Shown in pieces: positions 1 through 10,519 of a DNA stretch of 64,000 bases; position 1 is the stretch's first letter; each line of letters begins with the position of its first letter. Below the pieces are notes generated by a model that was not told the DNA's origin, ran no database searches, and saw only the letters and a list, made by a program, of their open reading frames with translations. The translations under genes and the position numbers were made by a program. The DNA is from Prorocentrum cordatum (lineage: Eukaryota; Sar; Dinophyceae; Prorocentrales; Prorocentraceae): the NCBI GenBank assembly GCA_963575745.1, contig CAUYUJ010015715.1, forward strand, positions 269,929 through 333,928. The letters run 5' to 3'.

Positions 1-43
1 TCAAACTGTTTCGCAGGGGCCCCTGAGCTGATTCGAGTTACGA

Positions 44-1222
44 GTGGATCTTATCGATCATAGTCAATCCTATTTCATATTCTGTTCGGAACTTTGTGTG
101 TCCGAGCTTCGGTGGTTTCGTTTGTGTGCTACCGACGCTCATTCCACCCTTGCTCCTCTTCTTGGCGATGAACGCCCAGGACACCGCGAGCAGCAGGAGG
201 GCTACGTCCCGATGCCCGAGGACGATTCCGAAGACGAGCTGATCGAGACGCCGGCCCGCAAGCCGAATCTCGACCAGCAGAACGACGTGACCATGGCTGG
301 CATCGCTGGCCTCCTGCAGGAGCAGCTGTCCCCTGTGACGTCAGTGGTCAAGAGCCTGCGCGCAGAACTCGGCAAGCTCGAAGCCAAGGTCACGAGCATC
401 GGAGAGACGCTGGCTGGCCGCTTAGACCACGTTGAGACTGCCATTCTCGATATCGAAGCGCGGGTGGAGAAGCTGGAGAACGTGCACGAGCTGCTGAAGG
501 ATAAGCCGACCTACGCCCCCCAGGAGCTTGACACCAAGATCAAGGACTACATCAGGGAGGCCATGACGCAGGAGAGCACGCAGTAGACTCCAGTCTGCAC
601 ACAATCCGCGGGCGATCCGAGCGCAGAGAAGCGCTCAGTGACCATGGTATTCGGCAACATCGCTGGCCTCCACACCCTCTCGAAGGCCGAGGAGTGGTTG
701 CAGGAAAAGCTGACGTTCTTGAAGGCCCCCATCCCGACCAAGACCTACACGAAAAGGAATTTCGTTGGAGTGCTATTCGCGGAGTTCCGGAACTCTGTGG
801 AGAGGAGCGCCGCCGTGGACGTCTTGAGGAGGACGGGATTGCAATCGGGTGGGAAAAACGTGTGGGCCAACCAACACCGACCTACCACCGAGAGGGCGGC
901 AAGGAACTTCTGGTTTGGATTAAAACACATATTCAAAAAGGCATGGAACATTCCCTTCACAGTGTCCGTCAACGATTCTGCTCCTTACACGGTGACAGTG
1001 GGCGGCGAGCTCGCACTGACTACACATGTGTTCCCTGATCGTGTGACCCACCAGTGGCACGGGGAGTGGGCTAGGTGGGAGGAGCTTCACAAAAGCCCCG
1101 AGGTCGTGGATCTCCTGGACAGGTCGAATCAGTTGGTTGCAAAGGCAGCGGCCGGCATGAAGGGATCGAAGGGCGGCGTCAAGGGCTTGTCAAATGGGGC
1201 CACAGGGCGCCATCCAGAATAG
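44..1222 (+). pseudogene. LINE ORF1-like protein, broken by one stop
   Basis: Two open stretches in the same frame (44-586 and 638-1222) are separated by TAG at 584-586. The likely start is the ATG at 212. Residues after it are acidic (PEDDSEDELIE), followed by a predicted coiled coil of about 65 residues (heptads around LRAELGKLEAKV and VEKLENVHELL). The second part begins MVFGNIAGL and has an alternating hydrophobic, basic pattern with WANQHRPTTERAARNFW, as in the single-strand-binding region of dinoflagellate LINE ORF1 proteins. The expected role is binding element RNA and chaperoning reverse transcription. Family assignment rests on recalled pattern, not a search. Confidence 0.6.
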
Positions 1223-1763
1223 GAAATACCAGACACAATTGTTTCATCCGCAGTCGGCCATACTGCTCCAATATATCGATTAAGAATTCATGAGTACATT
1301 CAAGGCGCGACCAGAGCACGGCAAGGCAATGCCAGCACTGGACGAGGAGGGGCTGACTTCCGAGGAGGGCGCTTGCAACCCTGTGCAATGGATATCGTTA
1401 TCGGTTCGTGGAACGTCGAGGGCATGACGGAGGCGAAGGAGGAGGAACTGCAGGTCTACATGGAGAAGCTGGGCATCGACGTGCTCGCCATCCAAGAGAC
1501 TCAGAAGCACGAGTCCGTTTACTATACGACCGAACGTGGGTTTTTGGTCGTTCTATCTGGAAGCCCTGGCTCCGATGAGACTGCTGGAGTTGGTTTTCTC
1601 GTATCGCCGCGGGCTCGCAGGAGCATCATTGGATTCAGGATGATGGGCGAGAGGATTTCGTATCTGAAGCTTCGTGCTCGGGGCGGGAAGGTGCCGATCT
1701 TCAGCACATACGCCCCTCATAATGGGAAGGTGGGCGATGATAGGCAAGGCTTTTACAATCAGC

Positions 1764-1959
1764 TGGGCAGTATTATCGCAAGCGCAATGGTACCGCAAGC
1801 GCAAACGCGGACGCCCGAAGCTACAGTGGGCGGCGTGTGTTTTCCCGTACGCTTTCTGATCACGCCTGCAATCTTCGCATGTAGAATTCGAAGAGTCATG
1901 AACTGCCGCTGCGCCGTTTGGGCGCCTGGCTTCTTGCTTGCTTGCTTGGGCAGTATTAT
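1764..1959 (+). repeat. 183 bp in-frame insertion in the LINE endonuclease, flanked by a 13 bp direct repeat
   Basis: TGGGCAGTATTAT occurs at 1764-1776 and again at 1947-1959, exactly 183 bp (61 codons) apart. The protein reads GSIIAS at both places and endonuclease-like sequence resumes only after the second. The intervening stretch has no endonuclease similarity. This looks like a mobile insertion with target duplication. The bases just after each repeat (cGCaAGCgC and tGCtAGCaC) also match partly, so the duplication may be longer and aged. No canonical splice pair would remove exactly the insert. Confidence 0.6.
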
Positions 1960-2125
1960 TGCTAGCACGTCCAGACGTGGGCATGCCTTGGTGTCGGGAG
2001 GCTTTAACGCTGGGCTGCACGGGCGATGCGGGGGAGAGGGGTCGACTCTGGGAGGCCACGTCGTCGGAGACCCGCAGGCTCGGCACAGCCCTCCGTCGAC
2101 CCGAAGTCTGCTCATGGAGTTATGC

Positions 2126-2305
2126 GAGAGTGAAGGGGAACTGGAACACACAAATAGATACACACAAATAAAAATATCCCCCATATCTTCCCATATTTTC
2201 TGGGTTTTTGTCTTCCCCACCACTTCCCATATTTTTGCATATTTTCCTGGGAGTCGACGATTAATTGTGTCTGTGTGTTTCTTTCCCTCCTGAGAGAGAG
2301 AGGGG
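2126..2305. mobile_element. Short MITE-like insertion in the LINE endonuclease (family M, copy 1)
   Basis: LINE sequence reads LMELCESEG up to about 2138 and resumes GLAVANTFF from about 2301. The flanks GAGAGTGAAGGGG and GAGAGAGAGGGG look like a diverged target duplication. The insert is AT-rich, starts with ACACACAAATA-type and ends with TGTGTCTGTGTGTTT-type sequence (imperfect inverted ends), and holds repeated CCCATATTTTC. A close relative lies at 5449-5598. Confidence 0.7.
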
Positions 2306-2970
2306 CTGGCTGTCGCCAACACGTTCTTCGACCATTCCGCGGATAACCAAATCGCGTGCTACAATGTGGGATCCCATCCAGGAGATCCGGCGGTGCCGCA
2401 ACATTTCGGTCAAATCGATTTTCTTTTGTGCGACGCGGGCTGCATGAATCTGGTGGCAGACGTGTGGAGCAGCCGGGATTATGCACTTGCTTCGCATCAC
2501 TTTCTGTTGCAATGCCGTGTGCGCATAGAGATTCCGAAATCAAAGCACGAGGAGGACTCGAAACCGGACCTGTCAGCATTGGCCAGCGCTGCAGGCCAAC
2601 ATTTGTTTGCTGATACTTTCACCAACCATATGCCCGCATTGTGCCAACACCAGTCCCTGGACGGCTTGCATGATACCGTGGTCAATGCTTTCGCTGCTGC
2701 CGCAGAATGCCTCCCACGAGAGGCGGAACGAAGAAAGCAACCGTGGATGAGCAGCGCCACGATGGAGCTCATCACCGAGCGGAACGAGGCGAGACGACAA
2801 GGGGATTCAGCGATGGAGAAACGTTTTCACAGAAAGATCAGAGCCTCCATCAAGAAGGACAAGGAGCACTGGCTCTACTGACTGTTGGAGAACGGCGACT
2901 GGGACCAGGCGCGCAAGCTCCAGAAACCCCGCGGCGCCACCCAAGGGCGATTGCGGTGGGACGCACAGAG

Positions 2971-3158
2971 AAATACTAATACTATATGTCCGCCTTGGAG
3001 GCGCGCGTCCGACCCGAACATATAGTATACCCATCTTGTAGTATATCGTTTCTCGAGCGGTGTGGCCAGAAAGCGCCCACCACGACGCATGTACTACAAG
3101 ATTTCTCGGTGCGCGCGTCGCCCCTGAGGGGGCGATGAACACATAGTATAAGTAAAAT
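2971..3158. mobile_element. 188 bp palindromic MITE inside the LINE
   Basis: The ends are inverted: ATACTAATACTATATGT (2973-2989) against ACATAGTATAAGTAAA (3141-3156) on the other strand. Two inner inverted pairs are present: ACTATATGT with ACATATAGT, and ATCTTGTAGTATAT with ATGTACTACAAGAT. The LINE resumes downstream with DLRGQEVDSDERAQTLAEHF. No coding capacity. Confidence 0.65.
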
Positions 3159-4882
3159 GGGGGGATGCCGATGCGGGACCTACGCGGCCAAGAAGTTGAT
3201 AGCGACGAGCGGGCCCAGACTCTGGCCGAGCACTTTCGCTACAGTGCAGCGGGCCGTGCGGCCGGCCACTGCCGTGGACGATCCGGAACCGTTGGGGCCC
3301 CAGCTGCCAGTGCAAGCAGGCCCGATTACCAAGGCGGAAGTGTGCGCGGCAACACGTGCGCTGAACCGGAATCGCGCGGCCGGCAATGACGGCGCCCCAG
3401 CCGAGTTTTTGGAAAGCAATCTGCAGCTCAGACACGCCAGCATGCGAGTGGGCCGTTCCGCTTTGCAATCGGTGTTGGACGGAGGCGTCTGTGCCCGACG
3501 CCTGGCACGAGGCGATTGTCACGGCTATCTTCAAGAAAGGCGACGTCGCCGAGTGCGAGAACTGCAGGCCGATATCACTTTTACCCATCGGGAACAAGCT
3601 CTACGCCGTGATATTGCTTGCACGCTTGAAGAGCGCAGGCGCCGAGGACCGGATTTTGGGAACGCAATTTGGACTCCGATCTGGTAGCGGAACGGCCGAC
3701 GCACTGTTCGTCGCACGGCGGCTGATCGAGGACACCGTGGACACAGCGTCTGGGAGGTTGCTTCTTCTCGCACTCGACTGGGCTAAAGCATTCGACAGCG
3801 TGTCGCCAGATAGCCTCCTGCAGGCGTTGATCCGCTTCGACATCCCTGAGCACTTCACCGCCGCTGTGAAAGGAATCTACAACAACAGGAGCTTCCGCGT
3901 CCGGGATGCTGGCTCAATTTCCGAATCTTGGCCGCAGGCGTTCGGCATATCGCAGGGATGCCCATTAGCACCTTTTTTGTTCTCGATCGTGATGACGGTC
4001 CTCATGCACGACGCGAGGCGGAGCTTTGCTGGTCACGGGATGTTGCAATCCAACTCAATTCCGATTAGCGAGCTCATGTACGCCGACGACACCCTCATAG
4101 TCGGAGCAGAAGAAGAGTTAGTCTACCAGCTGATGGAGTTCGTGCGCGAGGCCGGGAGGAACTATGGATTGGGGCTCAATTGGGGTAAGCTCGAGGTCCT
4201 ATCCGTGGGATGCGAGACGCATATTGCCCGACCAGACGGGTCAACAATTCCGCAGAGGGACAATATGATCTACCTGGGCGGGCTACTGAACGCCGACGGC
4301 GGCAGCGGCCCTGAGCTGAGCAGAAGGATCGGCATTGCATGCAGGCAATTCCATAGTTTGTGCAACATTTGGAAGCATGCGAAGCTTTCATTTTCCAAGA
4401 AGGTCTTGATTTTACAGTCTTGCGTAGTATCTGGCCTGATGTATTGCTTGCACATTCTGTGGCCGAGCCAAGCAGAACTCCGAAAACTGGATGCTTTCCA
4501 AGCGCGCTGCCTCCGCAAAGTGGCTGGCATGGCGCACTCGTTCGTTAGCCGTGTTTCGAATGATGCCGTCTTGGCCCAGTGCAGCTGTCGGAACTTAAGC
4601 AGCCAGTTAGCATACCGGCAGCTTGTGCTGCTGGGTAAGGCGGCCCAACTGCCAGACGACAGCGCCGTCCGACGCTGCATGTTCGCCCCCGGGTCATCCT
4701 CGCTTTCCCGCTCGGGAGGTCGCCGGAAGCGCGGTCGGCCGAAGAACACGTGGAAGCGCCATGGATACGCTATGGCTTGCAAGGCAGCCGGCGATGCTGA
4801 CAGATTGTGTCAACTATGGCAAGGGAACGCCAGTATTTGGCGTCACGCGGCACGCAATTTTTGCACGCATGTAGCAGTGTGA

Positions 4883-5448
4883 TTGCAGTTTGTACATTGC
4901 TGCCAACGTGCCAACGCACCTTTGACGTGCATGGCGCTCTCTCTCTCTCTCTCGCGAGCGTTTTCGACCAATTTCGGGCCCCATGGCCATGACGGATCGA
5001 TCCGGCTCGAAAAGTGCGCAGAAAGGTTGGATCTATAGGGCTCCTGTCGCGATTCTGCATGGCGGCGAGCGAGGGGGGGGAAATGAGAAGGAGAAGGCCT
5101 TCTCAGAAGGCGGCGTAACTTCTCAGAAGCCCTCGCGCCTTCTGAGAAGTGTTCTGCGTCTTCGGGAAAAGGTCTGGAACACTTCTCAGAAGGCCAGGAG
5201 ACTTCCGAGCCTTCCGAGAAGGCCCGACCCTTGTGATTTCCCTCCCCCCGCTCGCCGCCGATTTTCGCGGTGCCGCAGCTTGTTCGAAACGTCGGATCTC
5301 AGGGGAGCGGGGCAGGCGCGAGAGGGCGTGGCGCCTTCTGAGAAGGGGCCCAGGCACCCGACGTCTCGACTGCGGGGGCAGCAAGCGACCACAGCTACAT
5401 CGAGGACAAACCCTGGGGCATGTCTTGATTGTTCAAGGGGCCCCAGAA
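4883..5448. repeat. Noncoding: (CT)n, dispersed repeat Y copy, CTTCT(C/G)AGAAG cluster
   Basis: No gene seen. 4936-4953 is a short (CT)n. About 4960-5062 matches repeats at 15405-15505 and 18397-18500 (shared core GATCGATCCGGCT..AA..TGC.CAGAAAG). From 5091 to 5215 the 11-mers CTTCTCAGAAG and CTTCTGAGAAG, each the other's complement, recur several times and can form many hairpins. A similar cluster sits at 50685-50735. Confidence 0.6.
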
Positions 5449-5598
5449 CAAACCAATAAATACACACAAATAAAAATATCCCCCATATTTTCAATATTTT
5501 CTGGGTTTTTGTCTTCCCCACCACTTCCCATATTTTCCCATATTTTCTGGGGGATCGCCGATTAATTGTGTCTGTGTGTTTTTTTTTCCCTCCTGATT
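5449..5598. mobile_element. MITE-like element, family M copy 2
   Basis: Nearly the same sequence as the insertion at 2139-2300: AAATACACACAAATAAAAAT at the left, internal TTTTCTGGGTTTTTGTCTTC, and TTAATTGTGTCTGTGTGTTT at the right. The second copy shows this is a dispersed element. It has no open frame. I cannot identify a clear target duplication here. Confidence 0.7.
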
Positions 5599-5877
5599 CT
5601 TTGTTGTGCCGAGATAGACTGGTCTGTCGTAATGGGCTCGCGAAAAACGTACAATAGTTCATCCTGTGGCTCATGGCGCGTGGCCTCTCTCATAAACTCA
5701 GGACGCCACATGCAGCGCAATCTGCCCGCATCCAGCAGGATCCAGCACGAACGATTGTATGAAGAATTGCATACATTTTGGGACCACCTTTGCGAATGAC
5801 CCATTCGGCCGAATCTGAACCATGCGCGCGAGGACGAACGCGCTCCGCGCTGCGCGCGGCAGCCCAGTGCCCAGCCC
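5599..5877. other. Unassigned sequence
   Basis: No recognisable gene, repeat or element. GC is lower than in the flanks, and short open frames on both strands show no family features. Confidence 0.5.
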
Positions 5878-5927
5878 TTCAACCGTCGTCGTCGTCGCCG
5901 CCGTCGTCGTCGTCGTCACCGCCATCG

Positions 5928-5980
<53 letters not shown>

Positions 5981-6230
5981 CACTGCCCAGCCCGTCAGTG
6001 CACTGCGCGAGGCTCCTGGGGAGCAAATGGATGAGGACCCCGGAGGTCGGGGCCCTCTCCCTTCGACGGCTTCTCCTCTTCGTCCTCCTCTTTCTCCTCC
6101 TCCTCCTCCTCCTCCTCCTCCTCCTCCTCCTCCTCCTCCTCCCCCTCCTCCTCCTTTTCCTCCTCCTTCTCCTCTTCGTCCTCCTCTTCCTCCTCCTTCC
6201 TCCTCCTCCTCCTCCCTTCCTGACGGCCCC
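5878..6230 (+). repeat. Trinucleotide tracts (CGT)n then (CTC)n
   Basis: 5878-5976 is an imperfect CGT/CGC tract and about 6070-6230 a CTC/CTT tract, separated by 90 bp of unique sequence. Long open frames across them encode only poly-Ser, poly-Pro or poly-Leu, so I do not call a gene. Confidence 0.9.
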
Positions 6231-7802
6231 GGGGCCTGGCGAGGGCCTCCAGATGCAGCGATCGGCCAGAAACCTTCCGTGGTGATTTCTACCACGCGAC
6301 GCGAGCATGTCCGGGAAGAGGTCAGCGCCCTCCTCTCTCAGAGACCTCCGACGGAGAGGGCTGCCTGGAGGGCTGAAGGTCTCTCTGAGAGGGCGGGGCG
6401 CCCTCGCCATCGCCGCGCGCGCCGCCGCCGGTCCTTGCCGTCGTCCGCGAAATCGTGCAGAGACTTCCCGTGGTCCACGACCTTACAAGGGAGGGCCCGA
6501 ATCGGTCCGGTGACAGCCCGTGCGGGGACCTCGGAACCCCGGAAGGCCTCACCGCACGGGCCGTCACCGCGCGGATTTGGAACCTCGAAGGCCCCAGTCG
6601 ACGTCCTTGGAGAGATCGACCCGAGTGCAAACAAAAACCGTGCGGTCACTCCAAATCCCCACGGACTCACCACGCGGTGTGGCCAGCGCACCCTTCGGGG
6701 ATGTTTTTGGAGGGTGCCGAAGCCTGGGTGTCGCCGGAATCGCGGGGCGGGCGCCGGGGGCCTGTCCGGGACCTACTGGCCCCGTTCCACCCAAACCCGG
6801 GGCAGTCAGGCCTTGCAGGACCCTGCAGGCCCTGCACCCAAGCCCAGGTCTGGCCCTGTAGGATCCTGCTTTTTTTTGTCATTTCCAGAGCCACTAGCCC
6901 TGCGGCTCCATAGCTGCTTGAACAGCCCCCCAGGCAAGAGAGCAATGCGGATGCTGCGGATTACCCAACAGCGTCGACGCAACAAACAGGGCCTCAACTC
7001 GAGGATAGGCTGGTACGTCCAAAATTATAAACAGTAAAAGGAAACGGAGAGAACGAGGAGGAGAAGGACGAGGAGAGCGGGACACAGAGATCACAGTACC
7101 TGCTGATATATTGGAATGCACAGCTCAAACCGAATTAGAAAACGGGCTACGCTCCATTCAAGCTGCCAGAGGACAGCGCGTTTGCTAAGCGCGGGACATG
7201 TTACACATAAAGAAACTGTAAAGCAACGGCAGCGGCGGCACGACGAAAAAGGAGGGAGAGGTAAGATGAAGACGGATAAACAAGCGACCTGCGAAACTAC
7301 ACCACGACTAGGCGCGAAACTCGCTGCCTGACAAGCTGTCTCAAACTGAAGTGCAAGCACTGATCGTCACCACTAATGGTCAAGCCGTGGGGCCGCCGCA
7401 TTCGGGGGAGAGCGAGGACGAGACAGGCAGAGGAGGCGGAGAGCGGGCCGGCCCCGGCAGGGCTAGCCGGCGCACCGCCTCCAGGAGGCGAGAGCGGGAG
7501 GAAAGAGACGAGGGGTGGAGGATGCACCAGGAGGCGCGGGACAGCTTTGAGCCCCTTCTCGCTCCATACCGGCCCACCTGGTGTCGCTATCGGCCACGCG
7601 GCGGGGACATCAGACGGCCCGCAAGGGAACCAAAATCGATGGGCTGACATCCCCAATCAGCCGCCCGAAATGGGACAATGCAAAGAGGGAGGAGGAGTAG
7701 AGGAGGGGAAGAGGGGGCAAATTCAGACTCTGGCAGCGTTCTTCGAGATGACAGGCCAGCCAGGCGCAACAAATCGGCACCACGATTCCGCGGAAGGGCG
7801 AG
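6231..7802. repeat. Noncoding stretch with two hairpins
   Basis: No supported gene. 6325-6412 holds an inverted repeat around CTCTCTCAGAGACCT and GGTCTCTCTGAGAG. 6509-6525 (GGTGACAGCCCGTGCGG) pairs with 6552-6568 (CCGCACGGGCCGTCACC), with one mismatch and a 26 nt loop. The rest (6569-7802) is unassigned, with open frames on both strands that carry no recognisable domain. Confidence 0.5.
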
Positions 7803-7896
7803 GCGAGGAGGAGGATGAGAAGGAGGAGGATGAAAAGGAGGAGGAGGAGAGGGAGGAGGAGGAGGAGGAGGAGGAGGAGGAGGAGGAGGAGGAGGA
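7803..7896 (+). repeat. (GGA)n microsatellite
   Basis: An almost pure GGA/GAG tract directly abuts the outer end of the tyrosine-recombinase retroelement. Confidence 0.9.
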
Positions 7897-7899
7897 CCA

Positions 7900-8031
7900 C
7901 CCTCGAGCCCCGCGCGGCCAGACGATGTATTTTTGTGAAGGCAGGCGAGGCGGCGAGCCCAGCAGGGTTTGCGGGGCCAGCGACCGTGCAGTGGCGAGGC
8001 CGAGACCGGCGAAACGAGATGAAAGGTAAAA
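7900..8031 (-). repeat. Direct repeat B2 of the DIRS-like element
   Basis: About 130 bp matching 8194-8326 at nearly 90 percent by eye: both start CCCTCGAGCCCC and end GGCGAAACGAGATGAAAGGT. Its position outside A2 corresponds to the outer terminal repeat in a split-repeat element. Confidence 0.8.
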
Positions 8032-8102
8032 ACCGTACACCAGAACATACCAGAACGGGGTTGAAAAGAGAGGGGGAAGAAGGCGACAAGGGAGGATGGT
8101 GG

Positions 8103-8188
8103 GAGCTTGAGCAAGGACGCCGGCGGACAAAGTCGCCGTGCGGCCGCTCTCCGCTCGCTCACTGCTTCCCGTTCTGAAAACTGCACAG
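8103..8188 (-). repeat. Direct repeat A2 of the DIRS-like element
   Basis: Matches 14465-14549 over about 85 bp with few differences (AGCTTGAGCAAGGACG at one end, TTCCCGTTCTGAAAA near the other). It lies five bases from B1. Confidence 0.85.
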
Positions 8189-8193
8189 CACTA

Positions 8194-8326
8194 CCCTCGA
8201 GCCCCCCACGGCCAGACGATGTATTTCTGCGAAGGCAGGCGAGGCGGCGAGCCCGGCTGGGGTTGCGGGGCCAGCGACTGTGCAGTGGCGAAGCCGAGAC
8301 CGGCGAAACGAGATGAAAGGTTAAAG
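8194..8326 (-). repeat. Direct repeat B1 of the DIRS-like element
   Basis: Inner copy of the B repeat, between the end of the methyltransferase-like ORF and A2. See 7900-8031. Confidence 0.8.
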
Positions 8327-8442
8327 CCGCACGCCCAATCCCGCAGGTCCGACTGGCTGCACACCCCCAGACCGCGGAGCTCAGACCTGACTCGGGCGAA
8401 AAAGACCAGGAATACGAAACGATTCCAGCAACTTGCTGAAGC

Positions 8443-9256
8443 CTAGAGGTCCGAAGAGACTCTGCTATACTCACAAGGGCGGAGGCGGCAGCCGAGGCGA
8501 ACTTTGAGGGATATGAGGTAGCTACTTGCGTCTTTTCCGATTCGTTCCAGGGGCGCTGCCGGATAAGATGATGCGAGGCCTCCCCGAGCGCGTACATATA
8601 TTGCGGCAAGTATGGCACAGGCTGTTGATAGAAGGGATATGCGGAGCGTTCCACGAGGCAATCGATGCAGCCTTCTTCCACGGCGTGGCGCACTGACAGA
8701 GATCAACTTTGTGCAGGAGGAACAAGTCGTGCTGGGCAAATTGAATGAAAGGAGGCATCGACCATATCTGTGACGCGCGAGGGCTCTCAATGAATACTGG
8801 GCAATCAACAGCTAGAGCGGCTTGCGCGATCTTCAGGCTGGCCTTGAAGGTTGCGCTGCCCGACGCCAGGTGGGCCCGCTCTGGGTCTGAAAGGTTTGGT
8901 AGCCCCCGCGGGAAATCCAGCAACCTGAGAGGCTTGCGCAACGCACGACTGAACGCGGCACAAGGGGTCCCCATCCAGATACCGATGACGGCCCGAGAAC
9001 GGATCCAACCATCCAAAATTTCGAGAACGCAAGGCCGGGCGACGTCCTCCCAAGAGCCCCTCTGCATATCCAGCGAGATGGCCCCGTGCACTAGCTTCCT
9101 GGCGTTGTCTGACAAGCGGCTGCTGTCCGAGAAAAGCTTCAGGAATATGCAGCGATTGAGCTTCTCAGCCCCGCGGCGCTTCCGTTGGAGGCGATGCAAG
9201 TAGGCAGCCGCTTTCTCATTCGAACAGCTCGTAGCTTTCGCCGCCGTCGAGGGCAT
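8443..9256 (-). pseudogene. C5-cytosine-methyltransferase-like ORF of the retroelement, frameshifted
   Basis: The main frame is 9256 to 8522. It contains GIWMGTPCAAFSRA, resembling motif IV of C5-cytosine methyltransferases (PCxxFS with the catalytic Cys), and about 60 residues later VFIESPRAS, in the position of motif VI (usually ENV; here E-S-P). The C-terminus (CTRSGRPRIILSG) runs into another frame near 8535 that continues SYPSKFASAAASALV, so one frameshift breaks it. The ORF overlaps the recombinase by about 118 bp. The S-adenosylmethionine-binding motif I is not clear to me, so activity is an inference. An alternative is a related non-catalytic domain. Confidence 0.55.
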
Positions 9257-10400
9257 GGGGCCTCTCCCGCGCGGGCAACGTCCCCGCTCGCCACCGCCGC
9301 CTCCAGCCGAGCTCTGATATCAAGAGGGATCTTTGGCCAGCGACGACGGTCGCGAAGCTTTGACTGCAGGGCCACGCTGAAGTTGCCCTGCACCAGCTGG
9401 CCGAAGGAATATGCCGCTGGCGGCGCCTTGGCCATCTCAACGAGCAGGCGAGTCTCCATGCCGCAGCGCTGGAGGCTGCGCTGGCCCCGCCACTGTCCGC
9501 GGCGCCCGACCTCTGCCAGGGCCCGCCTCTCGGCGGCCAAGTCGTCTGACGCCCCGCCGCGCCTCGGGCTGCGCGAGTGGGGCCTGAAGAACTGCGGTCC
9601 CAAGGGCCCCGCGCACTGGCCGAAGAGCTTGCGGAGCACCGCCGGCTTGAAGTCCCACAAGCTGGGCTGTGCCACGGTAGCCCCCTTCAAGGCCTCTAGG
9701 GCCGCCAACAGCCAATGGTCCAGATCCACCATCGCGGAGCCGCCCCACTCGCCCGTCTTGCCGGCCTCCCCGCCCGAGTCGTTGATCAGCACCCCCCAGT
9801 GGACGTGCTCGGGGCCTGCCTCGGGAGACGGCCTGATCAGGTGGTCGGACCGCAGCTTGAGGGCCTCTTTCGGTCGCAGGCAGGTGACGAACGTCAGGGC
9901 TATCCAGATCGCCATGCGCGGCTGTCCAATGAAGCGCAGGGCGCCGGCGATGGCCAGCGCGGCAACATGGGCAGCGGAAGCCGCTGCGAGCCTGGAACCC
10001 TCTTCTTCCAGGACGCACATGCCCTTGATGACCTTGGCAATCGGGCCTTGAGGGACTCGTGGAGCTCGGGCGCAAAGTGGGCCAGGGCGGCCAGCAACTT
10101 GCTGCCCATGTCGGGCAGGTGTCCATCCAGGTGCAGCCTGTCCATGCACGGGGCCACGGCCAGGTCCAGACCCTCGACGGTGGACCAGTCGAGGCTCGAG
10201 CGGAGGCAGTAGTCCACGAAACCCTGCAGCAGCGCTCGGCGGGCAACCTCGGTGTCCGCCGAGACCGCCACGCGCCCCAGCAAGGTCAAGCGGCTCGGTG
10301 GGCGGGCCGCGTGCACCAGGCTCGCCGCGGCCGCCCGGGCCGCCGGCGCTGGCGGCCGCGCCGCTGGTCGCCGCATGGGGGCCCGCGAGGGTCACGGCAG
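9139..10400 (-). pseudogene. Tyrosine recombinase of the DIRS-like element, catalytically damaged
   Basis: An N-terminal SAM-like helical part (frame 9900-10376, GRVAVSADTEVARRALLQGF to ALAHFAPELHESLKARLP) is followed in another frame by the catalytic part: TCLRPKEALKLR supplies the first Arg. The usual HxLRHGGAS motif reads HSRSPRRGGAS, so the catalytic His is replaced by Arg. The closing box reads GRRGQWRGQRSLQRCGM where a Tyr is expected at the Cys (TGC for TAC). With His and Tyr both changed and a frameshift near 10030, strand cleavage is not possible. Confidence 0.75.
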
Positions 10401-10519
10401 CGCCCTCGCCTGATCCCTCAGAACCAGCGCCGTCGGGATCAGCGCCACGAGACCCCGCGCAGGCCCCCGGGTTCGACGGAACCCCTCGGGCCGCGGGGTG
10501 GCAGCGATAAGGGCCAACG

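Larger units (their letters stand above)
1388..4882 (+). pseudogene. LINE ORF2: APE endonuclease plus reverse transcriptase, decayed
   Basis: The endonuclease starts at ATG 1388 (MDIVIGSWNVEGM) and keeps the QET glutamate motif (AIQETQK) and YAPHNG. The later catalytic motifs look damaged: GGFNAGLHGR where GDFNA is usual, and ASHHF where SDH is usual. The reverse transcriptase (open frame 3386-4882) is better kept: motif A LDWAKAFDSVS, motif B GISQGCPLAP, motif C LMYADDTLIVG with both catalytic aspartates, then LNWGK and IYLGG. A Lys/Arg-rich C-terminus follows (GRRKRGRPKNTWKR). The joint between the halves (2882-3400) carries a stop, an insertion and two frame changes. Retrotransposition by this copy is not possible. 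Confidence 0.85.
44..4900 (+). mobile_element. Degenerate APE-type LINE (non-LTR retrotransposon), element A
   Basis: ORF1-like and ORF2-like (endonuclease plus reverse transcriptase) segments lie in the usual LINE order on the plus strand. The element is dead: a stop codon splits ORF1, and ORF2 has a stop at 2879-2881, at least two frameshifts (near 3230 and 3400) and three insertions (1764-1959, 2126-2305, 2971-3158). I see no poly-A tail after the reverse transcriptase, so the 3' boundary near 4900 is approximate. The 5' end may lie before the window. Confidence 0.85.

Noticed and set aside
1764-1959. Insertion A as a canonical spliceosomal intron
   Set aside because: No GT/GC/GA-AG pair removes exactly the duplicated length while restoring the frame.
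5822-6410. Long open frames across (CGT)n and (CTC)n
   Set aside because: They encode only homopolymer-like runs and are open because the repeat has no stop codons.
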